10,560 nt of DNA, taken from contig DAOWJX010000205.1 of NCBI GenBank assembly GCA_030640155.1, positions 1 through 10,560 of the forward strand, in the 5' to 3' direction. Numbering within the stretch: the first letter of the stretch is position 1; each line of letters starts with the position of its first letter. Below, in pieces: positions 1 to 7,431 of the stretch. Both the position numbers and the translations under genes were made by a program. The notes beneath the pieces were generated by a model. That model was not told where the DNA came from, made no database searches, and saw nothing but the letters and a program-made list of their open reading frames with translations. The stretch is from Candidatus Aegiribacteria sp. Its GTDB lineage: Bacteria > Fermentibacterota > Fermentibacteria > Fermentibacterales > JCC-6.

Positions 1-1411
1 CAGCAGCCATGCTTGTACCAGCTCTTCGCGTATAGGATCATACACCAGCCCACCTGTTCCCCGGATCATCCACCCACCGACCATTATACATCGCGTTTGT
101 CGATACGACTCCGTTCAACATTGTGGAACCGGAAAACTCGCCGCCCGGGGCAAGTATATCTGGCTTGAGCCTCTGATCACCCTGCGTGGGTCCCTGGCTG
201 CTGTAAGTGGCGAGGTAACAGTTACCGTCCTCATCCGGTATATAGCTGACCGCTCCGACTGTAATACAGTTCTTCGCATTGCCGGGTGAAGTGATTGTTC
301 CCGTTCCACCCTGATTCCCGGCTGAGAACACGAGCACCATATCCTCTTCATCGACCCATGTATCAACTATTTCACAGAATTCATCATATCCTGAAGAAGT
401 GAATCCCCAGGAATTATTGACTAGTTCACATCCTGCCGCCTGGAATTGACTGAAAAATCCGTCAAGCTGTGAGGGAGTCATCCCGGAGGGGCACTCGAGT
501 ACAAAAAGAGATCCGTTGTAAGCTACGCCGCTTCCATTGAATTCGCACCCAAGTGGAACCTGCCCGCGAGATGAAATAACGCCGCATACAGCGGTTCCGT
601 GTCCGTCCTGATCAGGAGGTCCGGAAATCACCGCTGGAGAAAGGTCAGGGTGTTCGCTCCAGACTCCGGTATCAAGTACACCTACTATGATTCCCTCACC
701 CTGATAGTATTCCCATACGCTGGGGCAGCCGATAAGACGTCTGCTGTCATCCGCTCTGAATTGCGCGCTTTCAGGATTAGAAAGGATTTCCCATGAGACC
801 TCAATCACTCCGGGAAACTCACAGAGGTTTTCGAAATCGGTTGAAGCCCCTGGAACACGAGCCAGATCCTGACGGATCCATTCTCCTCCTGCAGGCAGAC
901 TTTCTCCAATGATTCTCAGGAGGAAGTACCCCGACCAGTTGGACGGTTCATGATTATTGCTGTAATGAGCAGTATTCCAAGGTTTTACTGATCGAATAAA
1001 TTCTGAAGATCGCAGCAGATCAATATCCGGCTCACCGGTTAAGACAGCAGCAAAAATATCGTTTTCCGTAGACCAGCCTGCAGGCCAGAAACCGCTTCGA
1101 TCAAGAATCGACAGATTCGCCGGTGTAAGCGGCTGCCATACACGAATCTCGACAATTGAAAAAAGATTAAGATGTGATAACCCTGATGCACCCTCGAAAG
1201 CTCCGGAACCTGATAACAGCTGCTCATAACCGGAATCAAGCAGAAGCAATTCCTGCTGTCTTTTATCAGTATCCAGTTCTAAAAGATATTGGAGTATTCC
1301 AGCCGATGAAGCACCCCGTTGAGGTGCACTGCCAAAGAATGCCAGAAGCGTCATTAAAACAACAATCGGATGAATGACTTCGTCTCCCTTCACACCCCTC
1401 ATCGTAGGCAT
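1..1411 (-). CDS. Secreted S8 (subtilisin-like) serine peptidase, interrupted by an in-frame TGA and cut by the window edge
   Basis: The frame from 1411 encodes 457 residues up to a TGA at 38-40. It then continues open to the window edge as SYTRRAGTSMAA, which holds the catalytic-serine motif of subtilases. The other active-site motifs are present: Asp247 in VLDTG, His271 in DGHGTAV and the likely oxyanion Asn332 in VNNSWG. A hydrophobic stretch at about residues 13-28 looks like a signal peptide, so the product is probably exported. Residues ~80-215 look like an inhibitory prodomain region. The stop removes Ser467 and everything after it, so the 457-residue product should be inactive. The cause could be true gene decay, a base-call error in an assembly, or readthrough. 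The start is uncertain: ATG 1411 has a poor ribosome site, and ATG 1402 is an alternative. Family assignment is firm; the broken state is read directly from the sequence. Confidence 0.85.
38..40 (-). other. In-frame premature TGA in the S8 peptidase gene
   Basis: Reading the minus strand, GGT GTA TGA TCC TAT ACG keeps one frame on both sides of the stop. The downstream codons give the GTSMAA serine motif at positions 2-19. A single base change from CGA, GGA or TGG would account for it. TGA is used as a normal stop elsewhere in this window (purL, purQ, rng, the radical SAM gene), so a genome-wide reassignment of TGA is unlikely. Confidence 0.9.
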
Positions 1412-1474
1412 ACGACATCACCGTGGTCAATGTCAAGGTATTCGCTTTATTTAATAATTATAAAAGTCTTCTAT
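1412..1474 (-). promoter_or_regulatory. Possible promoter region of the S8 peptidase gene
   Basis: The AT-rich gap upstream of the peptidase holds a perfect TATAAT at 1462-1457, about 45 bases before the ATG, but no good -35 is seen at the usual distance. A perfect TTGACA lies nearer the gene at 1436-1431, with only a poor -10 candidate (TATGCC, 1412-1407). Either could serve. If the nearer one is used, the translation start must lie downstream of 1411, and an AAGGGAG at about 1393-1387 could then act as a ribosome site. Low confidence in any single assignment. Confidence 0.3.
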
Positions 1475-1503
1475 CCAATAGGATGTGGTATCCGGAATAT
1501 TGG
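1475..1503 (-). terminator. Possible weak terminator after folD
   Basis: An imperfect hairpin forms from CCAATA (1503-1498) with TATTGG (1480-1475), enclosing GGAT (1493-1490) with ATCC (1484-1481), with a 4-base bulge on one side and a 5-base loop. A T-rich stretch including CTTTTATAATTATT follows within about ten bases. The stem is AT-rich and bulged, so termination would be weak at best. Its place between folD and the separately starting peptidase gene fits. Confidence 0.3.
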
Positions 1504-1516
1504 CGAATGGAACATG

Positions 1517-2347
1517 CTATCTGTTGCGGTTCCAAGCCTTCATTGTGTTTGAAAGGAGAAATGCGATCGTCAGGGGACCAACACCGCCTGGAACAGGCGT
1601 TATGGCACCGCAGATATCCTTTACTTGTTCAAAATCCACATCTCCTCGGAGTCCTTCAGACGTACGGGTGATACCTACATCGATCAGTGTGGCTCCGGGT
1701 TTGACAAATTCAGAGTTAATGAAGTGAGGTTTTCCAATAGCGGAGATCAGAATGTCGGCCTGTCTGCACAAACCGGGCAGGTCAGGAGTATGAGAATGCG
1801 CGATAGTGACGGTTGCGTGCCCACGGAGCAGAAGGGCGGCCATGGGCTTTCCTACGAGGTTGCTCCGGCCTACGATGTCGGCCTGGACTCCGTCAATCTG
1901 TATTTCACTGTGTTTCAGAAGAGCAATTATCCCTACAGGTGTGCAGGGAAAAAGCCCTTCTTCTCCACGCCAGAGTTTCCCAACGTTAACCGGATGAAAT
2001 CCATCCACATCTTTAGATGGAAGAATTGACAAAGCAACTGTTTCGTCCGAGATGTGTTCCGGAAGCGGAAGCTGACAGAGAAAACCGTCAATGGATGAAT
2101 CCTGATTAAGATTTTCTATTTCCCGCAAAAGCTCATCCTCGGATATCGTTTCATCCAGATGGACAATCCTGCTGATGATTCCAGCTTTATCACATGCTTT
2201 TTTCTTCATGGAGACATAAACCTGGCTTGCGGGATTATCACCAACGATAACGACGGCCAGCCCGGGAGGCCGACCGTCTATCTGTGATATTTCTTCAGCT
2301 AGATTTTTCCGTACTGTTTTCGCGAATTCCCTTCCGGAAAGAATCAT
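1517..2347 (-). CDS. folD: Bifunctional methylenetetrahydrofolate dehydrogenase / methenyltetrahydrofolate cyclohydrolase (FolD)
   Basis: FolD interconverts 5,10-methylene-, 5,10-methenyl- and 10-formyl-tetrahydrofolate in the cytosol using NADP+. This supplies formyl groups for purine synthesis and initiator tRNA. The 276-residue product is near full family length. It shows the catalytic block PASQVYVSMKKKAC (Tyr44 and Lys48 corresponding to E. coli Tyr50 and Lys54), the QLPLP loop, SKDVDGFHP, the dinucleotide-binding GRSNLVGKP and the C-terminal TPVPGGVGPLT signature. I chose ATG at 2347, not the longer frame from 2425, because family proteins begin at this point, a GAGGG ribosome site sits six bases before it, and the longer version would overlap rplU with a basic tail of no family likeness. 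It begins 10 bases after the rplU stop, so it is probably co-transcribed with rplU. Confidence 0.95.
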   Translation of the reverse strand: MILSGREFAKTVRKNLAEEISQIDGRPPGLAVVIVGDNPASQVYVSMKKKACDKAGIISRIVHLDETISEDELLREIENLNQDSSIDGFLCQLPLPEHISDETVALSILPSKDVDGFHPVNVGKLWRGEEGLFPCTPVGIIALLKHSEIQIDGVQADIVGRSNLVGKPMAALLLRGHATVTIAHSHTPDLPGLCRQADILISAIGKPHFINSEFVKPGATLIDVGITRTSEGLRGDVDFEQVKDICGAITPVPGGVGPLTIAFLLSNTMKAWNRNR

Positions 2348-2357
2348 GGATATCCCT

Positions 2358-2672
2358 CTATCCTTTTTTAATCGTCTTAATCTCAATTCTCGTGTAATCC
2401 TGGCGGTGTCCCTGGGTTCTCTCATAACCCTTTCGTCTTTTTCTCTTGTAGACGATTATCTTTCCGCCTCTGCCATGTTCGAGGATATTCGCTTCAACCG
2501 ACGCGTTTTGCACTACCGGGGTTCCGATTTCAATATCGGAGCCCTCCGCAAGGAGAAGTACTCTATCCAGTTTGACAGAACTTCCTTCTTCAGAATCAAT
2601 CTTGGGGACATTCAGCTTCATTCCAGGTTCAACCCTGAATTGCAGTCCTCCTGTCTCTATTATCGCGTACAA
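2358..2672 (-). CDS. rplU: 50S ribosomal protein L21
   Basis: L21 is a 23S rRNA-binding protein of the large ribosomal subunit. The 104-residue length is normal. The start MYAIIETGGLQF and the C-terminal signature KRKRRKGYERTQGHRQDYT are typical of the family. The start codon is TTG, supported by an almost ideal Shine-Dalgarno GGAGGTGA at 2684-2677. It lies 43 bases after the RNase G gene and 10 bases before folD. In many bacteria rplU is followed at once by rpmA (L27), but here folD follows and no L27 frame is present in the window. Confidence 0.97.
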   Translation of the reverse strand: MYAIIETGGLQFRVEPGMKLNVPKIDSEEGSSVKLDRVLLLAEGSDIEIGTPVVQNASVEANILEHGRGGKIIVYKRKRRKGYERTQGHRQDYTRIEIKTIKKG

Positions 2673-2676
2673 CTAG

Positions 2677-2684
2677 TCACCTCC
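2677..2684 (-). promoter_or_regulatory. Strong Shine-Dalgarno that decides the TTG start of rplU
   Basis: GGAGGTGA is followed by four bases and then the TTG at 2672. No ATG lies at the L21 N-terminus in this frame, so this site fixes the TTG start. A strong site may offset the weaker start codon in a highly expressed ribosomal gene. Confidence 0.75.
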
Positions 2685-2708
2685 ATTATTGATGAACAGC
2701 GTTACCAG

Positions 2709-2728
2709 CGGGAAATCAGGATTTCCCG
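2709..2728 (-). other. Perfect hairpin over the RNase G stop codon
   Basis: CGGGAAAT (2728-2721) pairs perfectly with ATTTCCCG (2716-2709) around the four-base loop CCTG, giving an 8-bp stem that covers the TGA stop of rng. No T-run follows, so it does not look like an intrinsic terminator. It could mark an mRNA processing or stability point between rng and rplU, or be fortuitous. Confidence 0.5.
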
Positions 2729-4260
2729 GAATGGTCATAAAGTTCAGTTATTTCTTCATGTAAATCAATTGAGTAGACTCTGAATTCATCTACCCGTAAC
2801 TGATTATCTTCTCGAAACTCAATGCTCAGATTAGAAATGGACGCTATATGATCCATTCTCTTTCCATCATTCTCGTGAAGATAGTCTGCAAGATCAGGAT
2901 GAACTGAGATTACCAGATTCCTGTGCTTCTTTTTCATTGATGCCCGCTCAATAAAACGATCAAGTTGGGTTGCAGTGGACACAGTCGACAGCACTCTTCC
3001 GGTGCCGCCACAATTCGAGCAGGGTTCGGACAATGATTGGAAGATGCTGGGTCTGACCCTTTTTCTTGTCATTTCGACGAGCCCGAGAGGACTGACCTGG
3101 CATGTTTTTGTAGGAGACCGATCCCTCCCGAGTTCACTTCTGAGGGTGTTCAGTACTTTATCCTTGTGTTCCGCAAAATCCATATCAATAAAATCAATTA
3201 CGATTATTCCACCCAGATCCCGCAGGCGAAGCTGCCGCGCAACTTCCCGGGCAGCTTCAAGGTTGGTTTTGAGAATAGTGTTTTCCTGCTTTTTTCTCCC
3301 GACATATCTTTTTGTATTTACATCAATTGCCACGAGGGCTTCAGTGTGTTCGATAACAAGTGATCCTCCGCTTTTCAACGGAACTTCTCGAGCCATGATT
3401 CCAGTTATTTCCTGCTCAATATTGAAGTGATCAAATATGGGATTCTTCCCCCGGTAATATTTGACTTTACCCATCATACTGTTGGCGAACGTCTTCAAAT
3501 ATCTTCGGGCATCTCTGGCCACCTGTTTAGAATCGGTTACAATAGAACTCGTATCCGAAGTGACAAGATCCCGCATGGTCATTGTTATAACATCGTGTTC
3601 CTGGTGAAGGAGCACCGGCGCCTTGCCTTTAAGCGCCAGCTGGCCGACTTCACGCCATCGATCAATTATCCTGCTCATATCCGACCGGAATGCTTTTTCA
3701 TCATGTGAAATCCCGGCGGTTCTTGCGATAATTCCATATCCGGGCATTATGACATTGGATACAATCTTTCTCAGCCGCCCTCTTTCACGCCTGTCAGCAA
3801 TCTTCCTTGATACTCCGGTAACAGTTTCACCAGGCATGCTTACTATGTATCTTCCTGCTATGGAAATTCTGGTACTGACCCTGGCTCCCTTTGTTCCGAT
3901 GGGTTCTTTGGTTACCTGAACAAGAATTTCCTGTCCTTTCCTCAGAACCTTCTCAATGGATTCATTTACTTCTTTTGTAACCAGAGGGGTACCGCTTGCC
4001 AGGGATCTGGCAAACTTCGCGGTGTCATTTGCGCTTGTCCGAATATCACTGACATGAAGGAAAGCGCTGCGTTCCATTCCTATATCGACGAAAGCCGCCT
4101 GCATGCCGGGAAGTACAGCGTTAATCTTTCCAAGGTAAACATTCCCTACCTGCCTGCGTTCGCCGCCACCTTCAACTATAAGCTCCATGAGTCTATCATC
4201 CTCAAGCACTGCGATTCTAGTAACTTCGGGATGAGAGTTAATTATGAAATCAATTTTCAA
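2716..4260 (-). CDS. rng: Ribonuclease G/E family endoribonuclease
   Basis: Single-strand-specific endoribonuclease that matures rRNA and decays mRNA. The 514-residue protein has an S1 RNA-binding domain near residues 38-130 (VGNVYLGKINAVLPGMQAAF), then the DNase I-like catalytic part with Mg-binding Asp313 (AIDVNTKR) and Asp356 (IVIDFIDMD). The zinc-link signature follows, with TRKRVRPS and Cys414/Cys417 (CSNCGGTG). Length matches RNase G (489 in E. coli), and there is no long disordered C-terminal scaffold as in RNase E. The start is TTG at 4260, inside the end of the radical SAM gene (11-base overlap), with GGAG about ten bases upstream; this suggests coupled translation. The stop codon lies inside a perfect hairpin. 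RNase G beside rplU is a common arrangement. Confidence 0.95.
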   Translation of the reverse strand: MKIDFIINSHPEVTRIAVLEDDRLMELIVEGGGERRQVGNVYLGKINAVLPGMQAAFVDIGMERSAFLHVSDIRTSANDTAKFARSLASGTPLVTKEVNESIEKVLRKGQEILVQVTKEPIGTKGARVSTRISIAGRYIVSMPGETVTGVSRKIADRRERGRLRKIVSNVIMPGYGIIARTAGISHDEKAFRSDMSRIIDRWREVGQLALKGKAPVLLHQEHDVITMTMRDLVTSDTSSIVTDSKQVARDARRYLKTFANSMMGKVKYYRGKNPIFDHFNIEQEITGIMAREVPLKSGGSLVIEHTEALVAIDVNTKRYVGRKKQENTILKTNLEAAREVARQLRLRDLGGIIVIDFIDMDFAEHKDKVLNTLRSELGRDRSPTKTCQVSPLGLVEMTRKRVRPSIFQSLSEPCSNCGGTGRVLSTVSTATQLDRFIERASMKKKHRNLVISVHPDLADYLHENDGKRMDHIASISNLSIEFREDNQLRVDEFRVYSIDLHEEITELYDHSGKS

Positions 4261-6670
4261 AAAATATCTTCTCCAGATCTTTACTGTGACTTCTTAATGA
4301 TGTTCTTTCATCGAAAGTCACGTATACATTTGTTCGTCGAATTCGGGCGGGGTAATCAAGAATCCGGTTTAATAATAAGTCCGGGCGTGATTCCTTACTG
4401 CCTGTTTCTGTTACCAGTTCAACGAAACTACCGTTTTTTACTTCTGCGCTCAGAACAGGATCCATATCCTGCAGAGAGGAAGCAATTTTATTCACAACGT
4501 CAGGAGTCCATTCTATATCTCCTGACTGTACAACATATTCAGCCGCAACCGTATTAACATTTGGATCAGAATCACTGATCCGGATAAGCCATGTTTCTTC
4601 TATCCTGAACCCATCAGGAAGCACTCTGTCAAGAAGCTTTCGAGGATCATCCAGCGGTTCCTCTTCAAGCTGCATATCAACATACTCAGCAACACTCTCC
4701 ATACCAAGAGGAAGAGCTGGTCCAAAATGCATTCTCGGCCTACTAACATAACCATCTGAATAGGAAACAGGCAAATCAGCCCGCCTGACAACTCTGCCCC
4801 ACATCCTGACCAGATCAAGATGGGATGAGAACCGTGCAAGCCCGGTTTTAGAGTAACGTATCCTGAGTACGGCGAAAGGTTCCTTCGATTGTTCAGTGAT
4901 TCCAGGCTCAGTCGCAATGGGCTCATCCAACCCTGGTGGATCTCCTGGGCATGCTCCGCATCCTGTGCATCCTTGCTCCCTGCAGTCAGGTGTGGATGTC
5001 TCCTGAAAATATCTCTCAAATTCAGAAGCAAGATATTCCCTTGAAACACCTGTCGAAATGAAATCCCAGGGCAGTCGATCTCCAGGCTCTGAACCCCTGC
5101 GTACTCTTTCAAGAAGCTCGTTGTACTCATCCAGTAGTTCTTTCCAGATATCCCATCTGAAATTGTCTGTCCAGGCATCAAATCTGGCTCCTCTGAGTAC
5201 GGCCTTCTCGAGCATGTCCGCTGATTCTCCGTCATCCCCGAGTGAAAGCAGCGCTTCCACAGAAGCAACTTTCGGACTGTTCCAGCTTATAGTTACCGAT
5301 CGACCGCAGATTTTTCGAACCAGTCCGATTCTTTTCGATAACTCCTCTGCAGACATTTGAGCGGCCCACTGCAGTGGAGTATGCGCCTTGGGCACAAACG
5401 GTGACAGAGCCACCGTTACACTCTTCCGTGGATTGCGCCCGTATCTCCTTGCTATCCTGCCGATTTCGGTGGCGATCCTGCCAATAGCCCTGACATCCTC
5501 CAGAGTTTCTCCGGGAAGACCAACCATGAAGTAAAGTTTTATTCCTTTGGCTCCTATCCTGAAGACCGTATCGGCAGCCTTCAGAATCACTTCATCAGCT
5601 AGCGGTTTGTTCATTCTTCTTCTGAGAGATTCACTGCCAGCCTCCGGAGCCATTGTTATTCTTCCGGTAATATCAGCACAATCCTCAAGCCTGCTGAGAG
5701 TATCCGGTCTTAGAGAAGGTCTGCCAAGTGAAGCATGGTGCATCGCGCAAATATTATCCATTCCCGCAAGCAACTCGGGAAGCAGGGAATAATCTGAAAA
5801 TGACAGTGTCAGCAATCCTGCCTTTTCCCATCCGGTACACTTTTCAATCGAATCCATCAATTCGAGAATCTCCGAAACAGGTCTTTCCCTCACCGGTCTG
5901 TTCAGTTGGGAGGCCTGGCAGAATCTGCATCCCCTGGTACACCCCCTGGCGATTTCCACAACCGCGCGGTCCTGAGACACTCGCGAAAGCGGGACAAGCT
6001 GCTTTACGGGAGCCCATTCCCTGCGTAGATCACTGACTCTCTGCAGCTCAACAGGCTTTTTCCCGATACCCGGAATGAATACGCCGGGAATTCCGCTGAT
6101 CCGTTCAAGACGTTCGGAACGTGATCCGCTGCCTGAAAGAATCTCAAAGAGCTCAACGGCTTTTTCTTCAACCTCTCCAAGAAAAAACACATCGGCAAAA
6201 GGCGCCAGCGGCAGAGGATTGGCTATTCCTCCCCCGCCAAAGAGCATAACCGGTGAATTCTCATCTCTTTCGCTGCTTCTGAGAGAAAAACCCATTCTCC
6301 TGATCAGATGAAGAACGTTTGTGTAAAGTGCTTCAGAAGGAATACCAAAACCGACAACTCTGCTATTCCTTACCGGATCCCCGTTTTCAAGATCGACCCA
6401 GTCAAGCCCTTCTCTGTCAAGAACCTCATCCATATCAGGAGCGGGACTGAATGCACGTCTTACATCGAACTTCTCACTCGAAACAAGCACATGACGAAGT
6501 ATTGCAAGACCAAAATTCGACATCCCGAGTTCGTAAATATCAGGATAGACGAGCGTTACCCTTGGCTTATCCTTCAGGGAATACTCAAGATTCCATTCCC
6601 CGCCGGTATATTGCTGAGGTCTTCTTATTTCGTGAAGAAATTTCTCGTACGGATGAACGTATGAACTCAA
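4250..6670 (-). CDS. Fused radical SAM protein with C-terminal DUF2344 domain (TIGR03960/TIGR03936 type)
   Basis: The 806-residue protein has an N-terminal B12-binding-like part (about 30-200) in which I see no DxHxxG cobalamin motif. A radical SAM domain follows with the 4Fe-4S motif Cys244-x3-Cys248-x2-Cys251 in ARGCTRGCRFCQ, plus FSDYSLL, MAPEAGSESLR and YFMVGLPGET. A second cysteine group (Cys563, 568, 571, 574) lies before the DUF2344 domain, which starts near 600 (LRIRYSKTGLARFSSHLDL). This matches the family of fused radical SAM/DUF2344 proteins often encoded next to RNase G and L21, whose reaction is not known to me. The start is TTG at 6670, sharing the bases TTGA with the stop of the preceding gene; the ribosome site there is weak, so coupling is likely. 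The family is clear; the substrate is not. Confidence 0.9.
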   Translation of the reverse strand: MSSYVHPYEKFLHEIRRPQQYTGGEWNLEYSLKDKPRVTLVYPDIYELGMSNFGLAILRHVLVSSEKFDVRRAFSPAPDMDEVLDREGLDWVDLENGDPVRNSRVVGFGIPSEALYTNVLHLIRRMGFSLRSSERDENSPVMLFGGGGIANPLPLAPFADVFFLGEVEEKAVELFEILSGSGSRSERLERISGIPGVFIPGIGKKPVELQRVSDLRREWAPVKQLVPLSRVSQDRAVVEIARGCTRGCRFCQASQLNRPVRERPVSEILELMDSIEKCTGWEKAGLLTLSFSDYSLLPELLAGMDNICAMHHASLGRPSLRPDTLSRLEDCADITGRITMAPEAGSESLRRRMNKPLADEVILKAADTVFRIGAKGIKLYFMVGLPGETLEDVRAIGRIATEIGRIARRYGRNPRKSVTVALSPFVPKAHTPLQWAAQMSAEELSKRIGLVRKICGRSVTISWNSPKVASVEALLSLGDDGESADMLEKAVLRGARFDAWTDNFRWDIWKELLDEYNELLERVRRGSEPGDRLPWDFISTGVSREYLASEFERYFQETSTPDCREQGCTGCGACPGDPPGLDEPIATEPGITEQSKEPFAVLRIRYSKTGLARFSSHLDLVRMWGRVVRRADLPVSYSDGYVSRPRMHFGPALPLGMESVAEYVDMQLEEEPLDDPRKLLDRVLPDGFRIEETWLIRISDSDPNVNTVAAEYVVQSGDIEWTPDVVNKIASSLQDMDPVLSAEVKNGSFVELVTETGSKESRPDLLLNRILDYPARIRRTNVYVTFDERTSLRSHSKDLEKIFFEN

Positions 6671-7182
6671 GCCTGGTCCAGCAGATGAATGTTCTGAGAA
6701 ATAGGGTTCGCAAGCAAACCGTGATCCCGATAAGAAGTAATGGTCAGTGCAAGTGTTCTTTCCCTGGCTTCAGCCATGGATGTACCAGAAGGATATCCGA
6801 GCCGCCAGAGAACTGAATACATCACTTTCTCAACTTCATATTTGTTGCGCCTGAGAATATCAGTCCAGTTCTCGGATATGCTGTCTACCTTGTCGGTAAC
6901 AAGGACTTCCGTCCAGACAAGTTCCTCATTCCCGGAAAGGATAGAACCGCTTTCGTCTGAAAAGCTCCAGTACTGTTTGTTAGGGTTCACGATATCGTGG
7001 AAATGTGACACGATTTTTTCAACAGTTCTCTTTCCATCTGAGGGATTGATGAACTGCCAGTAATCGTATCTTTCCAACCTGCCAGGACATGTGTCAGGAT
7101 TGATCCTCTTTAATGTCGACAGAGCAGTCATAGCCGCGGGATCAGGCGCCTTCAGTCTGACCGCTATCGATACCTCTATCAT
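6667..7182 (-). CDS. 171-residue protein; candidate divergent PurS with a C-terminal extension
   Basis: No certain family signature is visible. Residues 1-76 (MIEVSIAVRLKAPDPAAMTALSTL, then a tyrosine/aspartate-rich YDYWQF and HDIVNPNKQYWSF) have the size and apparent alternating beta-alpha pattern of PurS, the ~80-residue subunit that bridges PurL and PurQ. The DxxAxTAxxTLKR and VNxNK blocks resemble, from memory, an unusual PurS-like group found near purL/purQ. Residues ~88-171 form an extra domain ending in GLLANPISQ. Small-type PurL needs a PurS, and none else is seen here. The ATG at 7182 is well supported by GGAGG four bases upstream. It ends by overlapping the radical SAM start by four bases. 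No signal peptide or membrane segment. The gene itself is nearly certain; the PurS role is inference at about even odds. Confidence 0.8.
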   Translation of the reverse strand: MIEVSIAVRLKAPDPAAMTALSTLKRINPDTCPGRLERYDYWQFINPSDGKRTVEKIVSHFHDIVNPNKQYWSFSDESGSILSGNEELVWTEVLVTDKVDSISENWTDILRRNKYEVEKVMYSVLWRLGYPSGTSMAEARERTLALTITSYRDHGLLANPISQNIHLLDQA

Positions 7183-7186
7183 TAAT

Positions 7187-7191
7187 CCTCC
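7187..7191 (-). promoter_or_regulatory. Ribosome binding site of the 171-residue gene
   Basis: GGAGG followed by ATTA and the ATG at 7182. The spacing is short but the site is strong, and it supports independent initiation after the broken module. Confidence 0.65.
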
Positions 7192-7249
7192 ATTACCAAT
7201 ATATTTTCCGGGGAAAGCTCTCCGGTATCTTACTTGCCAAACTCAGCAG

Positions 7250-7279
7250 ATGATATTTGTGTTGTTTGAGTCATTTCAA
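7250..7279 (-). promoter_or_regulatory. Candidate sigma-70-type promoter for the 171-residue gene and downstream cluster
   Basis: TTGAAA (7279-7274) and TATCAT (7255-7250) each match the -35 and -10 consensus in five of six bases, with an 18-base spacer. The predicted transcript start near 7243 would leave about 60 bases of leader before the ATG at 7182. The -35 box overlaps the stop of the HEPN remnant. It could restore transcription of the cluster below the dead module. Unproven; AT-rich sequence yields such matches by chance. Confidence 0.4.
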
Positions 7280-7431
7280 TAAATATACGCAATTCTCAGC
7301 CACTTCGCCCGGATAGCAGTATCCCTCAGATCGCGTTTTGCGACCTTGAGTTTCCCTGAAATATCAGACGCTGTTGGTATCGCTTTTTTCAGGTAGTTAC
7401 TGTCGTACCATTTCTGTAAACTCATTTTCAT
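7276..7431 (-). pseudogene. Truncated HEPN-type partner of the HTH-nucleotidyltransferase gene
   Basis: This 51-codon frame starts with ATG at 7431 (or 7425) inside the end of the preceding remnant and stops at 7276. Its LKKAIPTASDIS, KRDLRDTAI and WLRIAY blocks align in order with the N-terminal part of the small HEPN-like proteins that normally follow HTH-MNT genes. Those proteins read roughly WLxxhxtSxxEIadLL, then DRDLxDAAvxgLSaDWRfxIAYNAAL, and run to about 130 residues. Here three or so residues are missing between RDxxDxAx and W, and a stop falls right after IAY, removing the rest of the helical domain. Recognition is by eye from short motifs; a chance match over this many ordered positions next to an MNT remnant is unlikely. 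Confidence 0.6.

Noticed and set aside
1..60. TGA 38-40 as selenocysteine or a reassigned codon
   Set aside because: No convincing stem-loop follows the TGA, selenocysteine is not expected at this place in subtilases, and TGA ends several intact genes in the window.
2348..2425. 26-residue N-terminal extension of FolD from ATG 2425
   Set aside because: It would overlap rplU, is a basic sequence unlike any FolD N-terminus, and a good ribosome site precedes ATG 2347.
2346..2783. Plus-strand frame of 145 codons
   Set aside because: It is antisense to all of rplU and the end of rng; composition follows the complementary genes.
4054..4557. Plus-strand frame of 167 codons
   Set aside because: It lies antisense across the joint of rng and the radical SAM gene, shows no domain or motif, and has no supporting ribosome site.
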